A stretch of DNA of 61,836 bases from Lentisphaeria bacterium (GTDB taxonomy: Bacteria > Verrucomicrobiota > Lentisphaeria > Victivallales > Victivallaceae). Positions within the stretch are counted from its first letter, which is position 1; every line of letters starts with the position of its first letter. Both the position numbers and the translations under genes were made by a program. Under the pieces are notes generated by a model. That model searched no databases, was not told the origin of the DNA, and saw nothing but the letters and a program-made list of their open reading frames with translations. The stretch spans positions 1-61,836 of the forward strand of contig JAFTUS010000035.1 in NCBI GenBank assembly GCA_017466125.1. The letters run 5' to 3'. Shown one piece after another: positions 10,301 to 19,620 of this stretch.

Positions 10301-11010
10301 ATGCCGGTAACGCCGTCTTTTTCAACGGCTTTGGCGGCAGAAAGCATCCCTTTGCCCGCAACGACACCGTTCAGAGCCATGAGAATGGCATCCATCGGGC
10401 GTGCCACCGGATTTATTTTGATGATTTCCGGGGCGAAAAAGCGAACTGCATTGCTGCTGCCTTTGGCATTTTCTGCGGTGATCAGCGAAAAGGAGAGTAC
10501 CCCGAATGTTCCCGGAGTCACCCGGGAAAGAACTGCGCCGTTTACTTTGGCGATGGCGGAACCTTTTACGCCGCACTCATTCCAGTAAACATCGAGGGTT
10601 TGGATGCCCGGCTTCAACGTGACATTGCGGATACCGCCCAGCCGCCAGCCGTTCCAGAAGCCTTTGCTGACATTGGGCAGATGCTTGAATTCCGCAGTAA
10701 GAGTGATCTCTTCGGGGATCGCCAACTGCCAGCGGACGCCCAGACAACGGCTTGAGGCGGGCTGTTCAAACTGGAACCCCAGTGCCGCCCACTTGTCTTT
10801 GGCGGCGGGGTTGCCGGGGGAAACGGTGAAAACAGCGCACTCTTTGTCGAGGAGAGTACCGCGTTTCAGTGCGGCTTTGAGTCCTTTGCCGGAAGAGACG
10901 GCGCGCACCGCGCTTTTTCCGGCGGCGATGGTTGCGAAGTCGTGGACGGGGAGTTCACCGGCGGCAACTGCTGCCGCCGTGAACAGAAACAGGAAAAATT
11001 TTTTCAACAT
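7375..11010 (-). CDS. giant secreted multidomain glycoside hydrolase (GH-A clan, GH42/GH5-like)
   Basis: A 1211-residue exported enzyme expected to cut plant or host polysaccharide. Signal peptide at 1-17 (LFLFTAAAVAAGE). Two beta-sandwich regions at about 20-190 and 205-360 resemble each other in layout. A helical linker follows (about 365-460), then a TIM barrel (about 480-800) starting at YRLFAPHFFRALY, with the likely acid/base glutamate in PTNET around residue 634. Next is a Rossmann-like segment (about 865-960, VAVITNARLEASTGHQ) similar in position to the GH42 trimerisation domain. A final GH2-type sugar-binding sandwich begins at LTGEWDFAF and reaches about 1130. The nucleophile is not clear; a Glu in YDSEQQ is a candidate. 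It follows a prepilin-like gene by 11 bases. Substrate unknown. Confidence 0.82.
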   Translation of the reverse strand: MLKKFFLFLFTAAAVAAGELPVHDFATIAAGKSAVRAVSSGKGLKAALKRGTLLDKECAVFTVSPGNPAAKDKWAALGFQFEQPASSRCLGVRWQLAIPEEITLTAEFKHLPNVSKGFWNGWRLGGIRNVTLKPGIQTLDVYWNECGVKGSAIAKVNGAVLSRVTPGTFGVLSFSLITAENAKGSSNAVRFFAPEIIKINPVARPMDAILMALNGVVAGKGMLSAAKAVEKDGVTGIRWYADAKPGTKSWAVLGVGLFDMPDPGLAGMSFDIDVPKTTVITVETCYNFNRLKGFYGTKRATAPVRMTLKPGRQKLVLDWGMLRVPAKLRHKVNAVRFAMHNAGDTIDFYGADMLYPSTEAADARRAEESGMLAAKQNTMMKALAARKIKWQDALQKLPPAEREPLIWDGIMLSAQREQLAYFGKMTSPNSALEKENAALVDAGAKGNFKDMRSKTEALQTKIDRWIDGILKTAADKDRRFVYDRKEKIFRYPDGRMYRLFAPHFFRALYAPDGLLAWRKWDIRYLAGLGFNGIRLHVVWKKLEPQRGKFDPQWLAMYREICAEAERYGFGVSFDLHWPYPDWFVAGNPALKPPKKAHHHNSYHWQEPLVDAWERIGREFADIPNIAAFEIPTNETPIAGTPDGLTRYPELMAKWNAFLKNKYKTREALEKAWAGKESLLPEEDWNKNSIKPLGFRNPGAAVEKIYAESPRFYDHLLFCADLQKDHSGRILRALRKNIPGAQGMFQRTIGDIWDNSPVRVDYHSIMTSVGKDVLPGTHYNIGGLQARKTLTLTQASYDSEQQMENNSHAVRNHTLLGGGVCPFSFHFLGGGGMLLSDHEWHLKPSVGYLSEMADWVRTYRPAKKKGISVAVITNARLEASTGHQLGDLAAELEKRNCNVAVFESIRIMDEPALLNGYKAVITNSGFMDIRLLDILRKSYKGKVLLCGRLDKDAYARTGKDGLPGYLANGFLLKTPEIRQAAELSGIIDLTGEWDFAFTGKNTRPLTAPPAKFGKTEKITVPRLWGEVGLTGSLQYRLGDGWYIRDVTIPADWKGRPLSLKIGAIDDLDWVFFNGKLIGHTGEKVPNYWVRAREYKIPAELIRWGKPNQLRIAVRNLRDDGGIHKGPVVISGNAPGTLTLGGKPYQVGCGEDTPLLKQDALTSGTKVLAELTLPGKNEKYAAFLKRGNIYWYFDSNAASAQGKVLDKFLADAK

Positions 11011-11021
11011 CGTGCTATCCT

Positions 11022-11732
11022 TCAGTTACGGACAGGACACATGGGACGGCCGTCATCGGTATTGGTATTGTTGATCTCACTCTTTTTCAAACTCTGGACA
11101 TGACCGGCGAAGAAGAGAACATTTGCCTGTCCGTCAATTCGTTTTGAGCCATCGGCGGAAAGGGCAGTTCCGCCGTGGGTGTAGTCGATGTCATCCAGAG
11201 TATAGAGTACACGTTTTGTCCAGTTATTGGCTCCGTCGCGGCTGCCGCAAGCGAACATGATGATACGGTCAGCGTGTTTCAGGCGGGAAATCATGACACT
11301 GGTATTGGTCATTCCTTTGCCTTCGGCAAAATAGGTTGCTCCGTGCTGATTGCGGTTGGTGGCGTTGTATCCATAGGTGGAAATATAACTGTCTTGCATC
11401 GTTGCAATGCCGGTATAGGCGGGGCAGGAGAGAAGTTTGGTTGCCGCCGGGCCGGGAGTCCAGTTGTAATAAGGGGTTTTGCCCAAAAGGTATCCGGCAA
11501 GGACACGGCACCAGTTTTTATCAGAACCATCGGTTGTATTCAAAAACATCATATCATTGTTGTCGGCGGTATACATGGCGCACTGCGTACCCATCTGCTT
11601 CAGGTTGTTGACGCAGGAGATCTGCTGTGCTTTGGAGCGTGCCTTGTTCAAGGCGGGCAGCAGCATGGCGGCGAGAATTGCAATAATTGCAATTACGACC
11701 AAGAGTTCGATGAGGGTGAAGTGTTTTTTCAT
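11022..11732 (-). CDS. prepilin-like protein, H-X9-DG type
   Basis: Secreted pseudopilin-like protein of the Lentisphaerota/Planctomycetota type. It starts [20 protein letters not shown], a class III prepilin signal with one hydrophobic helix, followed by [12 protein letters not shown] and a globular beta-rich body. The residue before the cleavage-site Phe is His, not the Gly usually required. The C-terminal [15 protein letters not shown] matches the H-X9-DG region loosely (AG instead of DG). The ATG at 11732 has AAAGGA 7 bases upstream. It sits between a LacI gene and the giant hydrolase, all on one strand. Such proteins may anchor or secrete the neighbouring hydrolase; that is inference. 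Confidence 0.88.
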   Translation of the reverse strand: MKKHFTLIELLVVIAIIAILAAMLLPALNKARSKAQQISCVNNLKQMGTQCAMYTADNNDMMFLNTTDGSDKNWCRVLAGYLLGKTPYYNWTPGPAATKLLSCPAYTGIATMQDSYISTYGYNATNRNQHGATYFAEGKGMTNTSVMISRLKHADRIIMFACGSRDGANNWTKRVLYTLDDIDYTHGGTALSADGSKRIDGQANVLFFAGHVQSLKKSEINNTNTDDGRPMCPVRN

Positions 11733-11790
11733 TTTGTGTCCTTTCTGTTGTTTGGTTAGTTCCTCTGGAGAGGTGTTTTTTTGTTTATGT

Positions 11791-12873
11791 TCATTTTGAA
11801 CTTCTTTTTGTTGTACAACTTTCGTATTCTTTGATTTCGGGCTGGTAGACCCGGCAGACCGGGGGAGTGATTTTCCCTTCGATGAGGTCGATCAGCATTT
11901 CTGCGCTGCCCCGTCCCATCTCTTCGAGAACGTGGTCGATCACGGTCAGGCGGGGTTCCTGAAAATCCAGAAATTCGTAGTCGTCGATACCGATCACGCT
12001 CAACTCTTCCGGCAGTTTCATCCCCAGTTTTGCCGCTTCGTGCATCAATGCCGACGCAACCAGTGAATTGTATGCCACCACGGCTGTCGGAGGTTTGGGG
12101 AGCGCGTGGAAATAACGTATTGCCGCTGTCCCTTCCTTCTGGCAGTAACGGTCTTCATAGCGGATCGGTTCGGTACATTTGGTTTCGTTGAAAATCAACT
12201 CATCGACCACGTTGAGTTTATTTCGCAGTAACGCTTCTTTGAAGTGCCGTTCCCTGTCGGCTTCGTTGTTTTTTTCGGCGGTACAGGCCCCGGCAAAGCC
12301 GATGCGGGTATGCCCCAGTCTGACCAGATGTTCCACCGCCAGATGTACGGCGGCGGCATCGTCGAAACGGACGAGGTTTACTTTGCTGGAATTGTGAGCG
12401 CAATCCACTGCCACGATGCAGTCGTGTTCCGCGGAGAGCATCTCTGCGATCTCTTTGTCGGTATGGAGAAGTACGATCCCGTCGATGCGCCGTTCCAGCA
12501 GTTGTTCTTTGCAAACGCCGGGCAGGACTTCCGCTCCCAGATTGAGTACCATGACGTTGTAGTTGCGTTCCCGGGCGGCTTTTTCCACGCCTTTGAAGAG
12601 TGGAAGTTCGTAATGGTTGCCCACCTGCCGCCACTTTTTGGGCTGAACGTAAACGCCGATGGTGCGGGTACTGCGGGTGCGCAGACTGCGGCTGGCGAAA
12701 TTCGGGTGATAGCCCAATTCCTTGGCGATGGAAAAGATGCGTTTGCGGGTGACATCGCTCACCATGGAATTGCCTTTGGCGTTGTTCAAAACAGTAGAGA
12801 CCGACGACACAGAACACCCCGCCCGTGCCGCGACCATTTTTAAGGTTACTGTTTTCCGTTGTTCCGGAGCCAT
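11791..12873 (-). CDS. LacI-family transcriptional regulator
   Basis: DNA-binding regulator of carbohydrate genes. Helix-turn-helix at the N terminus ([21 protein letters not shown]), hinge region [16 protein letters not shown], then a periplasmic-binding-protein-like sensor domain ending with the family hallmark VIGIDDYEF and a C-terminal ALTVIDH-type segment. The start at 12873 (360 aa) is preferred to an ATG at 12903, because the predicted transcript starts within a few bases of 12903. It lies 58 bases upstream of the prepilin-like gene and probably controls the LacI-prepilin-hydrolase operon and itself. An AAACGTTT palindrome (12893-12900) next to the expected transcription start is a candidate operator. 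Confidence 0.9.
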   Translation of the reverse strand: MAPEQRKTVTLKMVAARAGCSVSSVSTVLNNAKGNSMVSDVTRKRIFSIAKELGYHPNFASRSLRTRSTRTIGVYVQPKKWRQVGNHYELPLFKGVEKAARERNYNVMVLNLGAEVLPGVCKEQLLERRIDGIVLLHTDKEIAEMLSAEHDCIVAVDCAHNSSKVNLVRFDDAAAVHLAVEHLVRLGHTRIGFAGACTAEKNNEADRERHFKEALLRNKLNVVDELIFNETKCTEPIRYEDRYCQKEGTAAIRYFHALPKPPTAVVAYNSLVASALMHEAAKLGMKLPEELSVIGIDDYEFLDFQEPRLTVIDHVLEEMGRGSAEMLIDLIEGKITPPVCRVYQPEIKEYESCTTKRSSK

Positions 12874-12892
12874 AGCATCTCTCTTTTTAACC

Positions 12893-12940
12893 AAACGTTT
12901 CATCTGTGTATATTATGCCTCAAAATTGCCGAAAAAGCAA
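12893..12940 (-). promoter_or_regulatory. promoter and candidate operator of the LacI gene
   Basis: Minus strand TTGCTT (12935-12940), 17 bp, CATAAT (12912-12917). Just downstream lies the palindrome AAACGTTT (12893-12900) with a central CG, as in many LacI-family operators. Confidence 0.6.
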
Positions 12941-13054
12941 GTCTTTACGGTTGTTTGGAAGGGGCTTTTTTTGAATTTCAATGAAATTTTTAATGAAATT
13001 AGGCTTTTGCAATAACTTTCCTGCAATATTTTTCTGATTTTTTCTTTACGGCAG

Positions 13055-13083
13055 TTGCAAACCGGAGAAAGTAATATTACATT
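13055..13083 (+). promoter_or_regulatory. promoter of the acetyltransferase gene
   Basis: TTGCAA (13055-13060), 17 bp, TACATT (13078-13083), 32 bases before the start codon at 13116. Confidence 0.55.
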
Positions 13084-13115
13084 GTAGAAAGTACAAAATC
13101 CGGGAGGTTTTTTTT

Positions 13116-13631
13116 ATGAAGAAAGATCTTATTTACATAACGCTGCGCCCTGTTTCCAAAACGGAATACGGCAAAGTCCGTGAACTGGCTGAAATCATCT
13201 GGCCGGAGTGCTACAAGGATATTCTTTCGCCGGAACAGATCGACTATATGCTGAAAATGATGTATTCAGAGGATGCCATTGCCGATGATGTTGCGGAAAA
13301 GATCCGTTACCGTTTCATCATGGACGATACGGAAATCGCCGGATTTCTGGCGTGGGGTCCGCTGATCCCCGATCCTCCTGTGGCGAAACTCCACAAACTT
13401 TACCTGCTGCCCGAAAAGCAAAATCAGGGGGTGGGGAGCCGTGCTTTGGAACTGGTCAAACAGCAGATAAAAGAGGCGGGTTACGGTTATTTGCGCCTCA
13501 ACGTCAACCGTCACAATGCCAAGGCGATAAAAAGTTACAAAAACAACGGTTTTGAAACGATCCAGACCGTCAACAACGACATCGGCAGCGGTTATTTCAT
13601 GAACGACTACGTAATGGAAACCGGACTTTGA
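13116..13631 (+). CDS. GNAT-family N-acetyltransferase
   Basis: Acetyl-CoA-dependent N-acetyltransferase of about 171 residues; acceptor unknown. The GNAT core is visible: FIMDDTEIAGFLAWG (beta strands 2-4), AKLHKLYLLPEKQNQGVGSRAL (the acetyl-CoA pyrophosphate loop in motif A, Q/RxxGxG-like QNQGVG) and LRLNVNRHNAKAIKSYKNNGFE (motif B). The start at 13116 has a CGGGAGG ribosome binding site. A LacI gene follows after 17 bases, so the two may be co-transcribed, though no functional link is evident. Confidence 0.88.
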   Translation: MKKDLIYITLRPVSKTEYGKVRELAEIIWPECYKDILSPEQIDYMLKMMYSEDAIADDVAEKIRYRFIMDDTEIAGFLAWGPLIPDPPVAKLHKLYLLPEKQNQGVGSRALELVKQQIKEAGYGYLRLNVNRHNAKAIKSYKNNGFETIQTVNNDIGSGYFMNDYVMETGL

Positions 13632-13648
13632 AATTTTGAGGGTTCATT

Positions 13649-14641
13649 TTGGGGAAGGGACAGTACATCCGGCGCAAGAAACTGACCATGGAGGACATCG
13701 CCCGCGAAGCCGGTTGCTCCAAGGCCGCTGTTTCGTACGTCATCAACCAAAATCATCCGATCAGTCCTGAACTCAAACGGAAGGTCAATGCCATTATTGA
13801 AAAACGCCGCTACACGCCTTCTGCCCGCAGTAAGTATGTGGAACGGCGGCAGATCGCCATTCTGACGATGGATATACCCGGCTGGCACTATACAGACTGG
13901 AATGATGAGATACGGAAACGGGGGTATCTGCCCTGTTGTTATCCTCTTCTGGAAGATACGTCGGTCTGTCTGGAAAAACTCGGTCAGATCAACCGTAACA
14001 GAAACATTGCCGGAATTATTTGTCTGCATCCGGAGATCCAGAGTGTGGATCTGCTGCGTCTCTGCAAAAATCTTCCATCGGTGATTTTCAGCCGTATGGA
14101 TTCGATGCTCTCTTTTGCTTCGGTGCCGTACCGTGAATTCGGGGTGAAAGCGGCGGGTGAATTTTTGCGTTACGGGCATAAAAGGGCGGCGGTGATCTAT
14201 CACCGGAGCAATACGCCGCGTCAAAATGCCCTTGTGGACGGCTTTGTGGATGAGATCGGCAGTCAGAATATCCGCCGGATCGCTCTTCAGAAAAGCAAAA
14301 CTTCCGAACAGGAACTTTCTTTTGAGATGCTTGATGAGGCTTATGCGGAGGGGTTCCGGGCATTTTTCATTTTGAGTATGCACCCGCTTACTTTGTCACT
14401 GCTGCGCTGGGCGTATTCCCGGAAATACTTTATTCCGGAGGACATTTCCGTTTTCGCCATGGACCACAACCAGCAGGGGCGTCTGATGGTTCCGCCGGTT
14501 TCGAATATCGGTTATAATTTTGAAAAACTGATACCGCTGACGGTGGAGCATCTGATTTCCCGCATAGAGGGTCACGATCCTCCGGCGATCATCTGTGAGC
14601 CTTGTATTTCTGATTTGGGTTCGATTGCGATGTTCCGATAA
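13649..14641 (+). CDS. LacI-family transcriptional regulator
   Basis: Helix-turn-helix LTMEDIAREAGCSKAAVSYVINQ at the N terminus, then a ligand-binding domain with SVFAMDHN near the C terminus. The start is TTG at 13649: a GAGGG lies 6 bases upstream and puts the helix-turn-helix about 12 residues in. An internal ATG at 13688 would cut into the DNA-binding domain. The sensor half is divergent, with fewer typical motifs than in other family members. It lies 286 bases upstream of a large secreted protein, prepilin-like, lipoprotein and GH38 unit on the same strand, which it probably controls. Confidence 0.87.
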   Translation: MGKGQYIRRKKLTMEDIAREAGCSKAAVSYVINQNHPISPELKRKVNAIIEKRRYTPSARSKYVERRQIAILTMDIPGWHYTDWNDEIRKRGYLPCCYPLLEDTSVCLEKLGQINRNRNIAGIICLHPEIQSVDLLRLCKNLPSVIFSRMDSMLSFASVPYREFGVKAAGEFLRYGHKRAAVIYHRSNTPRQNALVDGFVDEIGSQNIRRIALQKSKTSEQELSFEMLDEAYAEGFRAFFILSMHPLTLSLLRWAYSRKYFIPEDISVFAMDHNQQGRLMVPPVSNIGYNFEKLIPLTVEHLISRIEGHDPPAIICEPCISDLGSIAMFR

Positions 14642-14666
14642 AAGAGCGCATAGAAGAGCGCAGAGG

Positions 14667-14713
14667 TCGGCTGTCGCCCGTGGGGCTTTGGTGTCTCCGT
14701 TGGCGACAGCCGA
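14667..14713. repeat. inverted repeat, copy of a dispersed intergenic motif
   Basis: Perfect 12-bp arms TCGGCTGTCGCC (14667-14678) and GGCGACAGCCGA (14702-14713). No T-run follows, so termination of the LacI gene is possible but not typical. The left arm plus GTGGGGCT and CTCCGT recurs in the region after 21768. Confidence 0.75.
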
Positions 14714-14831
14714 TCATGTATTGCTGAAAAATCCTCCATATTTGTCCACATCGAAATACCCTTGTATCAATAATTTTGATATTTTTTCAGTGAACATAAG
14801 GTGAACAAAAAGAAATACCGTTTTTGCCTTC

Positions 14832-14860
14832 TTGAAATATCATTTTTGCTATTGTAAATT
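14832..14860 (+). promoter_or_regulatory. promoter of the large secreted protein operon
   Basis: TTGAAA (14832-14837), 17 bp, TAAATT (14855-14860), 67 bases before the start at 14928. Confidence 0.65.
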
Positions 14861-14927
14861 ATTTGCAGCATAAAAAAACAGTGCAGAACAACTGCCGGTA
14901 TTTTCCAAAAACAAAGGAGGTAAAACA

Positions 14928-17873
14928 ATGAGAAAAAAAGGGTTGGTTTTTCTGATTTTAGCGGCAATGCTTCCGCTGGGGGCTGTGACTGTCGTTCAGA
15001 AAAATGGCAAAATTACAATAACTGCCGATGAGTATCGGGCTTTCATTACTCCGGCGGACGGTCACTTGCGCCGGATGGATTTTGGAGGAAAAAAGACGGT
15101 TTTCTACCCGTCTGCATTATGGAGAGCAATGCTCAAAAGCGGCAATATTGACTGCAATCAGAGTAAATGTACCGGGGTTCGCATTGACGGAAATCGTTTG
15201 GAAATGGATTATGACCATGCCAGAATGAAAGTAACAATTTTCATCCATGCCAAAGAAGATATGCTCGAAATCCATGGTAAGGCACAGCCCAAAAAGGGGG
15301 AAGAACTGCTGGAATTCGGTGCGCCCGCTTGTGTACAGTTCCCTGCTTTGGAAGAAGGCGAGGGCGTTATCTGCCAGTTTCGCGGTTCCTCCACTCCCGG
15401 TTTCCGACTGAAGGGGGAGTTTTTCAGAAAACGTCCGATTTGGCATAGACAGAATTTTAATGACAGCGGTTTTCTCCGTTTTTTCGGTACTTTGCCGGAA
15501 CAGCGCACAGTACCTTATGTCGTTGATTTGAAACCCGCTGAAAGTTTCAGTAAGTTTCTGACACAACAAACTTACAGAGAGGCAATCTGCTTTAAGGATC
15601 ACACCGCGATCTGCGCCCGTCCGGAATGGCCGCTGCCGGAGAAGAACGCCGGGTTGGTTCTTCTGCGGAACAGCAAAAGCAATGAACCGGTTTTAACTGC
15701 ACATCGGCTGGGGGGCGAAAACGGGGCACTTTTCCGGATGGGATCGCTGATTTTAGGTACAGACCGGGTACAGCAGTTGATCCGTTTGTATGGCGTGATC
15801 GCCCGTGAACATTGTACTTCTGAAAGAAACCGTATTTATCTGATCGATGTTCCCGGTATTTTGCCGGAGTGGACCAGCAGTATCAATAATTGGGTTCATC
15901 ATCTGGCAATCGTAAACGTTAAGCCGATTTTGATCCGTGATGGGGAAATGCTTGCTGACGCCCTTAAAGATCCTCATGCCGCAGCAATCATCAATCCTCA
16001 CGCCAACGCCTGTATGCCGTTGATGAAAGATGGAAAATTTCTTCCGTTTGAAGAACTGCTTGACAGGGTGGAAAAATTTGTTAAAAACGGCGGGTTCTGG
16101 ATGGAATGTCAGGGCAAAAAGAGTTTTACGCAGAGTTTCGTACCGAAGCAGAGCAATCTGACCTCCCACTGGGTGACCGTTCCCAACTCTTTTGCTGATT
16201 TTGCCGTTTTTGAATACAACGGCGGAAGACAACTTGCAGTCTATTCGGTTCAGCCCTGTGATTGGGAACCTTTTGCCGGAGCAAAAGACATCTCCAAAAT
16301 GTATATCGTTCCCCGTTTCCTTTTTCTCGGCAAGCCAAACGGCAACGGGGTACTTGAGCGGCGTTTCGTCCTCCATGCAAAAGATGAGAAAACAGTAACA
16401 ACTCCCGTGACCCGGCTGCACGTTGTTCCGGATGTTTACGCTGCCGCGAAGGCTTTTCAACAGGCAAACGGTATCACAAAAACAATGGATGAAATGTATG
16501 AGCCGGAATTTCTCCGGAAATTCAAGTCCCTCCTTATGGTTGCGGATGCCGATGTTCACCGGACAAAGTACAGTCAGAACAAGGTTCAGGTCGAAAAACT
16601 TCCGCCGAATATCTATCATCTGACCTTTTATATGCTGGGTGATTTCGATAAAAAATATCCGGATCTGCTGCCGCCGCTTCCCCGCTGGGGTACATTGGCG
16701 AACTTTGATGCGCTCTCCCGCCAAATCAAGGCAAAAGGCGGTCTTTTTATGCCCTATACCAACCCGACCATGTGGTGTGATGCACCCAAGGGACCCACTT
16801 TTGAACGGGAAGGGGAGGCTCCTTTGCAGTATGACCTTAACGGCAGAAAGGTTCGTGAGAGTTGGGGAGCAACGACTTCGTGGGCAACCTGTCTGTGGCA
16901 TCCTGCTGTACGGGCAATCAATGATGAGATCGTACGGTCTTTCAGCAAAGATCACGCCGTGGATATTGTGTTTCAGGATCAGATCGGCGCACGGTCGCTT
17001 CCTCGCGGCGCAGCCGGTTACGATACCAACGCCGCATCGCCGGCGCCTCATGCCCGCATTGAGGGTTTTCTCTCACAGGCAAAAAATGACTTCAAAAAAG
17101 TCCCTCTCGGGACAGAGGATTTCTGGGCGCATCTTGCCCGGACGCATTTGATCGGACAGGGGTTGAATGAATCCACCGTCCGGCTTAATCCCGGAAAATC
17201 TATGATGAAAGATATTTATCCGACGGAAACATTTGAAATTTTCCCGTTGACGGCACTTCTTACCCATGAACAGAGCAGTATGTTTTATATCCGTACCGGA
17301 TTGGCTATTCCGGATATGCAGATCGCCTGGGCGTTGGCTTTGGGATACGGCATGTATGCTGAATACAGTTATTTGCAATCTTCCGAGGCTGACCTCGACC
17401 GGATTTGGTATCTGGCGGAGATCCACAAAGCCGTTGCCGCCCGTTATACCGGAAAACCCCTTAAAGCATTCAAGCATAATTGGGGAAAGAATGGCAATGA
17501 CGGCACGATCACCGCACAGTATGGGAATGTGAAAATTTTCTCCAATTTTCTGCCGGAACCCCAAAAGTATGGCTCTGCTGTTGTTGCCGCCAATGGCGGT
17601 TTTTGGGCGGAAAGCGGTGACGGCGTAAAAGCCGGACGGGTTCGTGAACTCGGCGGGCTTGTGGGAGACAATGCTTTTATCGTAACCCCGAAAGAAATCA
17701 AAATTTATGGCAAGGGAGGAGATAAAGCCGTGTTCCCCTGCGGCAGAAAACTTTCCGAAGTCCATTGTGAGGGCAGAAAATTGACCTTTATCCAGAAAAA
17801 CAATTCTGTTCAGGTGATTTTGCCCGTTTCTGCAAAAAAACATGCCTTTCTGCATGAGTTGAAAGTGAAATAA
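14928..17873 (+). CDS. large secreted protein, probable glycoside hydrolase of an unassigned type
   Basis: 981 residues with a signal peptide at about 1-19 ([15 protein letters not shown]). The first 300 residues look like a beta-sandwich as in galactose-mutarotase-like domains. Residues about 330-460 form a Rossmann-like piece. From about residue 540 a TIM-barrel-like region appears ([39 protein letters not shown]). The aspartate of FQDQIG is a possible catalytic residue. I recall similar architecture in Lentisphaerota proteins with DUF6259-like domains but cannot verify this. The start has an AAAGGAGG. First gene of a four-gene unit with a prepilin-like protein, a CBM9-like lipoprotein and GH38, which supports glycan degradation. 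Confidence 0.7.
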   Translation: MRKKGLVFLILAAMLPLGAVTVVQKNGKITITADEYRAFITPADGHLRRMDFGGKKTVFYPSALWRAMLKSGNIDCNQSKCTGVRIDGNRLEMDYDHARMKVTIFIHAKEDMLEIHGKAQPKKGEELLEFGAPACVQFPALEEGEGVICQFRGSSTPGFRLKGEFFRKRPIWHRQNFNDSGFLRFFGTLPEQRTVPYVVDLKPAESFSKFLTQQTYREAICFKDHTAICARPEWPLPEKNAGLVLLRNSKSNEPVLTAHRLGGENGALFRMGSLILGTDRVQQLIRLYGVIAREHCTSERNRIYLIDVPGILPEWTSSINNWVHHLAIVNVKPILIRDGEMLADALKDPHAAAIINPHANACMPLMKDGKFLPFEELLDRVEKFVKNGGFWMECQGKKSFTQSFVPKQSNLTSHWVTVPNSFADFAVFEYNGGRQLAVYSVQPCDWEPFAGAKDISKMYIVPRFLFLGKPNGNGVLERRFVLHAKDEKTVTTPVTRLHVVPDVYAAAKAFQQANGITKTMDEMYEPEFLRKFKSLLMVADADVHRTKYSQNKVQVEKLPPNIYHLTFYMLGDFDKKYPDLLPPLPRWGTLANFDALSRQIKAKGGLFMPYTNPTMWCDAPKGPTFEREGEAPLQYDLNGRKVRESWGATTSWATCLWHPAVRAINDEIVRSFSKDHAVDIVFQDQIGARSLPRGAAGYDTNAASPAPHARIEGFLSQAKNDFKKVPLGTEDFWAHLARTHLIGQGLNESTVRLNPGKSMMKDIYPTETFEIFPLTALLTHEQSSMFYIRTGLAIPDMQIAWALALGYGMYAEYSYLQSSEADLDRIWYLAEIHKAVAARYTGKPLKAFKHNWGKNGNDGTITAQYGNVKIFSNFLPEPQKYGSAVVAANGGFWAESGDGVKAGRVRELGGLVGDNAFIVTPKEIKIYGKGGDKAVFPCGRKLSEVHCEGRKLTFIQKNNSVQVILPVSAKKHAFLHELKVK

Positions 17874-17898
17874 CCACCCCAAAAAAAGGAGAATGAAA

Positions 17899-18645
17899 AT
17901 GAAACAGAAATTCACCCTCATCGAACTGTTGGTCGTAATCGCCATAATTGCAATCCTCGCCGCCATGCTCCTGCCCGCTTTGAATAAAGCCAGAGCCAAG
18001 GCACGTGAAATCAGTTGTGTCAACAATAAAAAACAATTTGGCTTGGCTCAACAGTTGTATGCCGGAGATCACAATGATTTCTGGGTACTTTCCAGTCAGG
18101 TGAAATTCAACCGTGTGCTGACCGGTAATAATCCTCTGGCGACGACTCCTTACATTGACTGGATCATGCTGACTTGTCCGGCAAATCCCGGACATGCAAA
18201 AAAATTCGACTGGAATTGGAAAAGTACCGATGGCAAAGATTGTCAGGATGCCGGAGCGGATGGCGTTGTCCATTCATTTCGTGATACCTCCAAGTGCGGA
18301 GTTTTTATGTCAAACAATGTTAATGATATTCTCGCCTGGACTGATGTATGGTACGTTGCCAACCCTCAAAAATGTAAAGATGCGGGCGGTACTTGGATTT
18401 TTGGCGACACTTGGATCCCCAATTATCCCAATTCCGGCTGGTACGGCATGGATCCTCAATGGTACGGCAATGCAACACAGGGTATTAAATCTCTCAATAT
18501 GATCCATGACGGCAAGGCCGCGTTGAGTTTTCTGGATGGCAGCGCCCGTGCTATGACCCCCTATGCAATCCATGCTGAAACGGCTCTTTCTCTGGGTAAT
18601 TATGGTTTGAACGGCGGCGGCATCAGTTTTAGCGGTCTCTGGTGA
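17899..18645 (+). CDS. prepilin-like protein, H-X9-DG type
   Basis: Starts [20 protein letters not shown], then [23 protein letters not shown]: a class III prepilin signal and helix with Lys, not Gly, before the Phe. The body is Trp-rich ([21 protein letters not shown]) and ends in a DG-containing strand ([17 protein letters not shown]). An ATG at 17893 is also in frame, but the GGAG ends 1 base before it, whereas the ATG at 17899 is 7 bases away; I chose the latter. It lies 25 bases after the large secreted protein and 1 base before the lipoprotein gene, so it is part of that operon. Confidence 0.87.
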   Translation: MKQKFTLIELLVVIAIIAILAAMLLPALNKARAKAREISCVNNKKQFGLAQQLYAGDHNDFWVLSSQVKFNRVLTGNNPLATTPYIDWIMLTCPANPGHAKKFDWNWKSTDGKDCQDAGADGVVHSFRDTSKCGVFMSNNVNDILAWTDVWYVANPQKCKDAGGTWIFGDTWIPNYPNSGWYGMDPQWYGNATQGIKSLNMIHDGKAALSFLDGSARAMTPYAIHAETALSLGNYGLNGGGISFSGLW

Positions 18646-18646
18646 T

Positions 18647-19597
18647 ATGAGGTATTTTCAATTTCTTCAGCCGGTATTGTATATGTCATTGATTACCGGC
18701 TGCTGTTCCGTGGACTCCGTAATCGAAAAAAAAGCGAATGCTCTTTTGAAAGAAGGTGTTTATGTGAAACATAAAGGCAAGACAACGGAGTTTTACGGCA
18801 GATACGGTTTACTGGACGACAACCGCCGTTTTCTGTTAAACCCGGTTGCGGAAAATCGGCAGAAATTACTGTGCAGTCTGGCTGATGCCTATGACAAACT
18901 TCTTGCCGCAGAAAAAAGGGGAGAAGTTCAGAAAGAAACAGTAAAAGTTCCCCGGCTTCCCGCCGCTCCCGTTATCGATGGAAATGTCGGCGGACAGGAG
19001 TGGGAAAAGGCTTTCCGGAAAGACGGCGAATATCCGTTGGATGAAACTGTTTTGTGCAACCGGGAAAAAATCAGATGGTTCATGGGCTGGTTCAAGGATA
19101 AACTTTATATCGCCGTTCAGGTGAAAGATAAAGCAGTCTTCTCTCTGCCCGGAACTTGTGCTGAAGCGGGGTATCCGCCATGGAATCGGATCTATCTCGC
19201 TGATTGTATCGAATTTTTTATTCGTCCAACGGTGAAAACGGAACACTATTACGAATTTCTTGTCAATGCTGACGGAAATACGCAGATTTCTGATCATGTC
19301 ATGCAAGATGTCGGTTTCTGGCGTACGATCAATCGTCTCCGGCCGTCTGTTGCTGTGGGAAAAGGCAGGAAAACCGGAGACGGTTTCTGCGTGGAGTGGG
19401 AGATCCCGCTGTTGGAATTTGTTGAACAGTATTTGCCCGGAAAAGTTCCGCAGGCAGGAGATACGTTCACATTTGCGCTGGTTCACATAGATGCGTCTGC
19501 TGCTCCCGACCGCAGGGCGAAGCGTTTTACCATGTGTCCGCTTCTGTGGGAAGGGCATAATATTTTCGATTATACTTCTGCTGTACTGGCAGAATGA
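18647..19597 (+). CDS. lipoprotein with CBM9-like carbohydrate-binding domain
   Basis: 316 residues. The N terminus has a lipobox (LITGC), so membrane anchoring after signal peptidase II is expected. The C-terminal 190 residues match the CBM9/DOMON-like fold found in exported carbohydrate-binding proteins: PVIDGNVGGQEWEKA, WFMGWFKDKLYIAVQVKD, DCIEFFIRP, and GFCVEWEIPLLEF. It begins 1 base after the prepilin-like stop codon and 24 bases before GH38. A role in binding sugars at the cell surface is inferred from the fold and location. Confidence 0.8.
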   Translation: MRYFQFLQPVLYMSLITGCCSVDSVIEKKANALLKEGVYVKHKGKTTEFYGRYGLLDDNRRFLLNPVAENRQKLLCSLADAYDKLLAAEKRGEVQKETVKVPRLPAAPVIDGNVGGQEWEKAFRKDGEYPLDETVLCNREKIRWFMGWFKDKLYIAVQVKDKAVFSLPGTCAEAGYPPWNRIYLADCIEFFIRPTVKTEHYYEFLVNADGNTQISDHVMQDVGFWRTINRLRPSVAVGKGRKTGDGFCVEWEIPLLEFVEQYLPGKVPQAGDTFTFALVHIDASAAPDRRAKRFTMCPLLWEGHNIFDYTSAVLAE

Positions 19598-19620
19598 CTC
19601 TTTAGCAAAAGGAAACTGTA

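Noticed and set aside
8365..10755. Very long open frame opposite to the giant hydrolase (similar ones opposite 28999-30882, 45561-47753, 52476-56106)
   Set aside because: Antisense frames are long because of the codon bias of the true genes; they show no domains, no signal peptides and no start signals.
11760..11784. Terminator between LacI and prepilin-like genes (CCTCTGGAGAGG palindrome)
   Set aside because: The T-run is on the wrong side for the minus-strand genes, so it would not stop the LacI transcript.
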